Translations under genes and position numbers: made by a program
IMG/VR virus record: IMGVR_UViG_3300010885_017931
Coordinates: 1-26,241 of that record
From: a virus
Reading direction: 5' to 3' (one strand)
DNA length: 26,241 bases
Notes under the pieces: model-generated
The model's database searches: none
Seen by the model: only the letters and a program-made list of their open reading frames with translations
What the model was told of the DNA's origin: nothing
Part shown: piece by piece, positions 22,523 through 26,241 of the stretch
Numbering within the stretch: position 1 is the stretch's first letter
Layout of the letters: each line of letters opens with the position of its first letter

Positions 22523-24960
22523 ATTTGTGCTCTACCTCGTTGCGATCTCATCTGCGCTATATACGCTTGCAGTTTAATCACACCTTTGTTGAATACTTCC
22601 GCTGGTTGTTCCCATTTACTATCAACTAGACGTTCTTTGCAAAGATAGCGTAAAGCATCTGGAAGATGGTCGTTACCTTCTGTATCAACGTCCTCTGGTC
22701 TTCGTTTGTCAATCGCCAAACTAGGCAGGGCTTCTAATAGTCCTGGGCATTGAGTTGTAATATACAACAGAGCCGGCTTACTCACCAACCGTTGTCTTAT
22801 CTGCGACCACCCTGATAAACGGTCATTATCGGCTGGTCTAAAGTTTGGGTGCTTGTACTTTGCAAACACTGTGTGGAACTGGTCAGCAATACTAGGGCCG
22901 CCCTGGTTGTTGAAGATGGATGGATCTGCTGCGGCATGAACGTTTTCTCCAATAGATGCGGCTGCGATTCGCTCGGCTTGCTGCGTGTTGTCGATGCCCT
23001 TACCATGCATCTCTCTGTAAATAATGATTGCACCTTTAGGGTAAGGAACCTCATTGCCTTTATCATCCCGTCCAGAGCTAACAGCACCCCACACAGCGGC
23101 AAAAGGAGAGCGAAAGCCCCAGTCATACCCAAGATACCTAGGCCAATGCTTAGGAATATTAAAAGGTGGGATAATGTGGCGACTGCTAAACTCTGGAAAG
23201 TAAGAACCCTCATGTATCTCAAAGTCTCCTTCTAGCCATGCTCGTACTAACTCAGGACTACCAACCATGTGCAGTCGGTTGATATACTCTGGGTCTTGAG
23301 CAAGTAGAATCTTGTTATCTGCTATACGGCTAGGGATATAAATGTAATCAAAGCTACTTCCGTTAGGTAAATCCTTAGTCAGTATCTTTTTGCCCATTGG
23401 TGCTGGTCTGATAAACAGCTCTTTAAGCCAGTGATGACCTACACCACCAGGGTTAAAGGTAAGAATAACCTGCCCACCACCTCGACCTCTCAACGCTCCA
23501 AACAGTTTCCAGATAGGACTAGGAGTAGAGAAGTTACCCGCCTCCTCAATCGCAGCATGTGAGTTCTTGTTGATAAGGCCGCAATCTGATATATAATGAT
23601 TAGCTTCCTCTACAGTTAAATCAGTCACTAGGCATTCACCAACATATGAAACTTCCATCTTTCCAAAAACAACATCCTCAGCGAGATAAAATGCCTTGCC
23701 GCTATAAGGATGCACCCACCACTCTGAGTGCTCAAGGTTATGTTTTTGAATGGTGCCCGACTCATCCTCGTTCAATGTATGGGACAATTCAGCAACACCG
23801 TCTTGTAATGGAAGTTTACCTTGGCCGTTTTCTACAGCCTGGTGAAAATGTTCATCACATAAATCACGACAAGACAGACAATCGCATTGAAAATCTACAG
23901 TTGTTTGCGTCTTGGTCTGAGCATTTGAAAAAGCATCACAAAGCGTGGAGAGCGAACCCAGAACTGGTTGAAAAAGTGAGTCAAGCTGCTCAAAACCCTG
24001 ACGTATCTTTTGCTTCATTAGGCATGAGTCCGACAACTGTTCGCAAGATTTGTCAGGAGCATGACATTCGTTGGAAACGACGTGGCAAGAACGTGCGAGC
24101 TTACGAGCTAACCGAACAGTCGGTGCGTGAAGCGTTACAGGGACGGACAACGAATCAAGCTGCTGCGTATTTAGGGTGTCATCCAATGACTCTTTACAAT
24201 AAGTTTTCCTATCTTCTTTCCAAGAGAACCAAGCCTGGTGCTTTAGACCCTTATATGCGGGAAATATACGATCTACGTTACAAACAGATAGTGCCCATTG
24301 CAAAGATTGCTGATCGATATGGCGTTTCTGAGACGTGTGTTGCAAGGAGTTTGCAGCGGTGGAAGAAACTCCATGTGCGGTCAAAACAGGGTGCCAAATG
24401 GGATTTCTCTGCACCCCAACCACGTTGCCGTCCTGGTCCGAAACTCGGCTCTCGACGCACGGGGCAAGGTAAGGTTTGATTTTACAAGTAACCTTTCTTG
24501 GCCCAAGTAAAGTAGATACCATTTCTCCAACTTGGATTTGTTCAATCGGTTTGAAAGACCCATCTGCCATACGAATGGGGGTACCAACCGCTACACATAA
24601 ATTCTGACCCTGGTACTTCTCGGCATCACTATCATCAGCTAGTGGTCTAAACCTTAACCGCGCACCATTAGGAAATGTAAACTGCTTCTTCTGGTCCTGC
24701 CAATGAGCACGAAGCGGTAGGTAGATCTGCTTGGCTCGCTCTATCAAGTCATCTGCCTGAGGTAGCTCTTTACGAAAGAATATAGCGTTAAACGCCTCAC
24801 CAAGCTGTTCTTGGTTTATAGCGAACTTACCCAGCACACCATCGGTCTTACCGCCACCACGAGCACCACCGTAGCCTATAAGCGTAATAGGACATGCTAC
24901 CAGCATTTCCTGCGGACCCGATTGGGGAGCCCATACTATACGCTCAGTAACTTCAGTCAT
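22519..24960 (-). CDS. terL: terminase large subunit, interrupted by an in-frame intein
   Basis: 813-residue precursor; removing intein residues 122-466 leaves a 468-residue terminase, the normal size. The ATPase has Walker A GGARGGGKTD (31-40), Walker B after splicing LSHAAIEEAGNF (E472/E473) and coupling motif VILTFNPGG (498-506). The nuclease domain has YLGYDWGFRSPFAAVW (D613), AAADPS (D679) and DHLPDALRY (D768). The joined exteins read YQGQNL-SHAAIEEAG, matching the uninterrupted family pattern. It packages DNA with the portal encoded next. The start overlaps the upstream small gene by 8 bases and has no strong SD, so translation is probably coupled. No small terminase subunit is recognised nearby. 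Confidence 0.93.
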   Translation of the reverse strand: MTEVTERIVWAPQSGPQEMLVACPITLIGYGGARGGGKTDGVLGKFAINQEQLGEAFNAIFFRKELPQADDLIERAKQIYLPLRAHWQDQKKQFTFPNGARLRFRPLADDSDAEKYQGQNLCVAVGTPIRMADGSFKPIEQIQVGEMVSTLLGPRKVTCKIKPYLAPCVESRVSDQDGNVVGVQRNPIWHPVLTAHGVSSTAANSLQHTSQKRHIDQQSLQWALSVCNVDRIFPAYKGLKHQAWFSWKEDRKTYCKESLDDTLNTQQLDSLSVPVTLHAPTVRLARKLARSCHVVSNECHAPDKSCEQLSDSCLMKQKIRQGFEQLDSLFQPVLGSLSTLCDAFSNAQTKTQTTVDFQCDCLSCRDLCDEHFHQAVENGQGKLPLQDGVAELSHTLNEDESGTIQKHNLEHSEWWVHPYSGKAFYLAEDVVFGKMEVSYVGECLVTDLTVEEANHYISDCGLINKNSHAAIEEAGNFSTPSPIWKLFGALRGRGGGQVILTFNPGGVGHHWLKELFIRPAPMGKKILTKDLPNGSSFDYIYIPSRIADNKILLAQDPEYINRLHMVGSPELVRAWLEGDFEIHEGSYFPEFSSRHIIPPFNIPKHWPRYLGYDWGFRSPFAAVWGAVSSGRDDKGNEVPYPKGAIIIYREMHGKGIDNTQQAERIAAASIGENVHAAADPSIFNNQGGPSIADQFHTVFAKYKHPNFRPADNDRLSGWSQIRQRLVSKPALLYITTQCPGLLEALPSLAIDKRRPEDVDTEGNDHLPDALRYLCKERLVDSKWEQPAEVFNKGVIKLQAYIAQMRSQRGRAQI
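23570..23597 (+). promoter_or_regulatory. sigma70-type promoter for the antisense HNH gene
   Basis: TTGATA (23570-23575), a 16-base spacer, then a perfect TATAAT (23592-23597). It points toward the HNH gene that begins at 23691. On the other strand these bases encode intein blocks F and G. No experimental support; the match is by eye. Confidence 0.5.
23691..24479 (+). CDS. HNH homing endonuclease encoded antisense within the terL intein
   Basis: 262 aa from the ATG at 23691 (weak GCGAGA upstream); the frame is open back to another ATG at 23646. I prefer 23691 because the family usually starts shortly before GYVFEWCPTHPRS. The HNH core is QHRLVMEVYLGR, GENVHHINHDKTDNRIENLQ: His55/His56, Asn64 and Asn68 are candidate active-site residues. 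Three helix-turn-helix-like segments follow: LGMSPTTVRKICQEHDI, TNQAAAYLGCHPMTLYNKF and IAKIADRYGVSETCVARSLQ. These probably recognise DNA. The gene lies wholly inside the intein on the opposite strand. The last about 25 residues (PQPRCRPGPKLGSRRTGQGK) are Pro/Arg/Gly-rich and may be an extension. A weak AT-rich hairpin (AAGGTT/AACCTT) overlaps the stop. Confidence 0.9.
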   Translation: MPCRYKDAPTTLSAQGYVFEWCPTHPRSMYGTIQQHRLVMEVYLGRFLQPGENVHHINHDKTDNRIENLQLFASWSEHLKKHHKAWRANPELVEKVSQAAQNPDVSFASLGMSPTTVRKICQEHDIRWKRRGKNVRAYELTEQSVREALQGRTTNQAAAYLGCHPMTLYNKFSYLLSKRTKPGALDPYMREIYDLRYKQIVPIAKIADRYGVSETCVARSLQRWKKLHVRSKQGAKWDFSAPQPRCRPGPKLGSRRTGQGKV

Positions 24961-25150
24961 TATTTGCTACATTATGCCCAGACATCATTACAGCATTGTC
25001 ATTATAGATTCGCTCAACTGAACATGCAGGATTCTGGCAGTAGAAGTAAAAGTCCCTGCCATCCTGTGTCGACACAGTGCTCACATGCTTGCACATAGGA
25101 CATCTGCGAGCATGCTCAGTCTCATCCTTCATACGGTGCTCAATGCCCAT
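24953..25150 (-). CDS. small zinc-ribbon protein upstream of terL
   Basis: 65 aa. RRCPMCKHVSTV and FYFYCQNPAC give a CxxC...CxxxxC set that should bind one zinc. The ATG at 25150 has GAGG upstream and overlaps the preceding stop (TAATG). It sits where the small terminase subunit is usually encoded, but it is too small and lacks the helix-turn-helix expected of one. Role unknown; possibly DNA or RNA binding. Confidence 0.65.
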   Translation of the reverse strand: MGIEHRMKDETEHARRCPMCKHVSTVSTQDGRDFYFYCQNPACSVERIYNDNAVMMSGHNVANND

Positions 25151-25485
25151 TATTCCTCAGGTGGTTTAGGTATCGGCATCCAGTGGGTATAATTATTCCA
25201 CCACATTTCGCAATCATCTACATTCCTTGCTGCCATTGCATTTAGGGCAATACATCTTACATCAATCCAAATACATTGAATTTCAAGTTCTGGAAGCTGT
25301 TTATCAACGCTAATCCACTGCGACGCTGCGGCTTGCACAGCTTCGCTGTTTGAGCGTCCCGCCTGGTAGCCAGCGACATATCCTTGTTTTCGAAACTCTA
25401 TTGTATATTCGTCACGAAATGGCTCTGTATTCCAGCCGTTTGCTTCAATCCATTCTTCTGCTAACTCTTCGAGTGTCTTACTCAT
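25150..25485 (-). CDS. DUF551-containing small protein
   Basis: 111 aa. The C-terminal half has QWISVDKQLPELEIQ and CEMWWNNYTHWMPIPKPPEE, the start and end of the DUF551 domain common in phages. The N-terminal half belongs to the local 'ELA-GY' family (MSKTLEELAEEWIEA, YVAGYQAGRS). Function unknown. Start and upstream stop overlap as ATGA. Confidence 0.75.
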   Translation of the reverse strand: MSKTLEELAEEWIEANGWNTEPFRDEYTIEFRKQGYVAGYQAGRSNSEAVQAAASQWISVDKQLPELEIQCIWIDVRCIALNAMAARNVDDCEMWWNNYTHWMPIPKPPEE

Positions 25486-25688
25486 CTCTCTGCTTCCAAT
25501 TTCATGACCATGCCATTAGCTTGTCGTAGCTGCGACTCTAGTGATTGTATCTGGTCGCGTAGGCTTTCGTATCCAGCTTCGTAGCCAACTTGGTAGCCAG
25601 CTAAAAATCCAACTTTGCTCAATATATAACCAGCGTCAGTGGCGTACTCATTTGCATACTCCTTTGCCAACTCTTCGGGTGTTTTCAT
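25482..25688 (-). CDS. small 'PEELA-GYQ' family protein with coiled coil
   Basis: 68 aa. It starts MKTPEELAKEYANEYATDAG, then FLAGYQVGYEAGYES, then a short coiled coil (RDQIQSLESQLRQANGMVMK). It shares its N-terminal layout with the genes at 25485 and 25833 and with the plus-strand gene at 517. Function unknown; such proteins may be assembly or host-interaction factors. It overlaps its neighbours on both sides. Confidence 0.6.
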   Translation of the reverse strand: MKTPEELAKEYANEYATDAGYILSKVGFLAGYQVGYEAGYESLRDQIQSLESQLRQANGMVMKLEAER

Positions 25689-25833
25689 TATCTTTTAGCT
25701 CTTTCAATAATGGATTATTGTTTAATACCTCTTCTGCAATTTCTTCACTGTGCTTGAACAGATATTCTTCTATAGTCATGCCAAGAATGTCTTTAAGTGT
25801 AATGCAGACTGACTCTTCAGGCGTTTTACTCAT
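25648..25833 (-). CDS. small 'MSKTPEE' family protein (61 aa)
   Basis: I choose the ATG at 25833, which overlaps the upstream stop as ATGA and starts with MSKTPEES like its neighbours, rather than 25845. The body is helical and acidic (MTIEEYLFKHSEEIAEEVLN, then NNPLLKELKD). It overlaps the next gene by 41 bases. Function unknown. Confidence 0.55.
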   Translation of the reverse strand: MSKTPEESVCITLKDILGMTIEEYLFKHSEEIAEEVLNNNPLLKELKDNENTRRVGKGVCK

Positions 25834-26015
25834 GCTACACCCCAAATCTTATCGTATTCCCATTCATCCATAGTGTTGCCAAACCGAATAAACCTCACAC
25901 CACAACGCCTATAACCACAAATAAGCCAGTCGTTGTAACTCACATACACGCTAACATGATCGCACTTAGGACAACGGTAATAGTATAGAGTGCTTTCTCT
26001 AATGGGGTTTTTCAT
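25830..26015 (-). CDS. small zinc-ribbon protein (61 aa)
   Basis: The frame is open from a TTG at 26045; I choose the ATG at 26015. YYYRCPKCDHVSVYVS and LICGYRRCGVRF provide a CxxC...CxxxxC zinc site like that of the 65-aa protein at 25150, so the two may be distant paralogues. Function unknown. Confidence 0.55.
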   Translation of the reverse strand: MKNPIRESTLYYYRCPKCDHVSVYVSYNDWLICGYRRCGVRFIRFGNTMDEWEYDKIWGVA

Positions 26016-26050
26016 GGTGTCTCGCAAAGTTTTAAGTCTGCTCAACCTTA

Positions 26051-26143
26051 CTACTCTTCCTCGTCCTCTGCACTAGAATTAAGATACCTTTGCTCAAATT
26101 CATCTCTTGTCAGAGGCCAGCACAAGCTACGCTTGTTTAAACC
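26051..26143 (-). pseudogene. remnant copy of the C-terminus of the adjacent gene
   Basis: The stretch encodes WPLTRDEFEQRYLNSSAEDE and then a stop at 26053-26051. It matches RPLSREEFEQRYLANESNDE at the end of the neighbouring upstream frame. No ATG and no convincing SD precede it, and an in-frame TGA lies just upstream. It looks like a leftover of a tandem duplication, although use of a TTG start cannot be excluded. Confidence 0.45.
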
Positions 26144-26241
26144 TCATCGCCTTCATCATTGGATTCATTAGCTAAATACCTTTGCTCGAACTCTTCACGG
26201 CTCAGAGGTCTAGCACTAACAACAGCGTTTATAGTTCCAAC
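26137..26241 (-). CDS. C-terminal end of a gene cut by the window edge
   Basis: The last 34 codons of a minus-strand gene: VGTINAVVSARPLSREEFEQ, then RYLANESNDEGDEV and TAA. The start is beyond the window. The acidic tail and REEFEQRYL helix give no function. A second copy of this tail lies immediately downstream. Confidence 0.5.
   Translation of the reverse strand, partial: VGTINAVVSARPLSREEFEQRYLANESNDEGDEV

Larger units (their letters stand above)
23563..24597 (-). mobile_element. intein in terL with no sense-strand endonuclease
   Basis: 345 codons, C1 (TGT at 24597-24595) to N345 (AAC at 23565-23563), with +1 Ser. Block A is CVAVGTPIRMADGSFKPIEQ followed by IQVGEMV. Block B-like sequence is NPIWHPVLTAHG (intein residues 65-76), with the usual Thr three residues before the His replaced by Pro. 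Blocks F and G are VTDLTVEEANHYIS and CGLINKN, where the usual penultimate His is Lys. The middle (about residues 80-300) has no LAGLIDADG or sense HNH motif; it is the reverse reading of an opposite-strand HNH gene and is Cys-rich. Splicing is inferred, not shown. Confidence 0.88.

Noticed and set aside
22849-23235. 128-aa plus-strand open frame opposite terL
   Set aside because: No family motif, no SD or promoter, and the opposite frame is the conserved terminase nuclease domain. It is a shadow, unlike the HNH frame, which has a clear domain.
23691-24372. Many cysteines in the intein middle as a zinc domain
   Set aside because: The cysteines fall in the antisense reading of the HNH gene and have no regular CxxC pairing, so they are probably by-products of the opposite strand.
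24471-24495. Terminator for the HNH gene (AAGGTT/AACCTT)
   Set aside because: The stem is AT-rich with a 13-base loop and no clean T-run; too weak to list as a terminator.
23563-24597. Group I intron instead of an intein
   Set aside because: The insert is open in frame with both flanks, begins with Cys and ends Asn/Ser with Hint blocks at both ends, so protein splicing explains it better.
25188-25193. TATAAT on the plus strand
   Set aside because: No matching -35 was checked and no plus-strand gene follows; it lies within minus-strand coding sequence.

Overview
This window is the late half of a tailed-phage (or prophage) genome of moderate to low GC. No host gene, tRNA or rRNA is visible, so the host cannot be named. 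A P22-like portal protein, terminase, HK97-fold capsid and scaffold are present, together with a lytic-transglycosylase ejection protein. No tape measure, tail tube or sheath is seen, which points to a podovirus-type virion.

Layout. Positions 1-2467 carry a tight plus-strand run of small genes, including a probable PD-(D/E)XK nuclease and a clear VRR-NUC nuclease. These look like the tail of an early or replication region. They converge, with overlapping stop codons, on a long minus-strand late operon. Read in its own direction from the right edge, that operon runs: small accessory genes (26241-24953, two zinc ribbons and a family of short 'PEELA' proteins); large terminase; portal; a small conserved protein; scaffold; major capsid; several small head or decoration proteins, two of them tandem duplicates; neck and stabilisation proteins; ejection proteins; tail fibre; a tail-assembly-chaperone-like protein; and a lysis cassette (YkuD-like DUF5675 protein, membrane/coiled-coil protein, secreted Cys-rich protein, holin-like protein). 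Genes mostly overlap by 1-28 bases or sit a few bases apart. Two near-identical terminator-like hairpins break the operon after the decoration genes.

The standout is the large terminase gene. It is interrupted in frame, just before its Walker B motif, by a 345-residue intein (23563-24597). The splicing blocks lie at the two ends, but no endonuclease is encoded in the intein's own frame. Instead a complete HNH endonuclease gene with several helix-turn-helix segments runs on the opposite strand inside the intein DNA. A good sigma70-type promoter for it (TTGATA, 16 bases, TATAAT) lies within the codons of the intein's last splicing block. The intein frame stays open through the whole antisense gene, and part of a splicing block (HPVLTAHG) is encoded directly opposite the C-terminal part of the nuclease. 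This is a nested, antisense, dual-coded homing element. I know of no standard description of such an arrangement but could not search.
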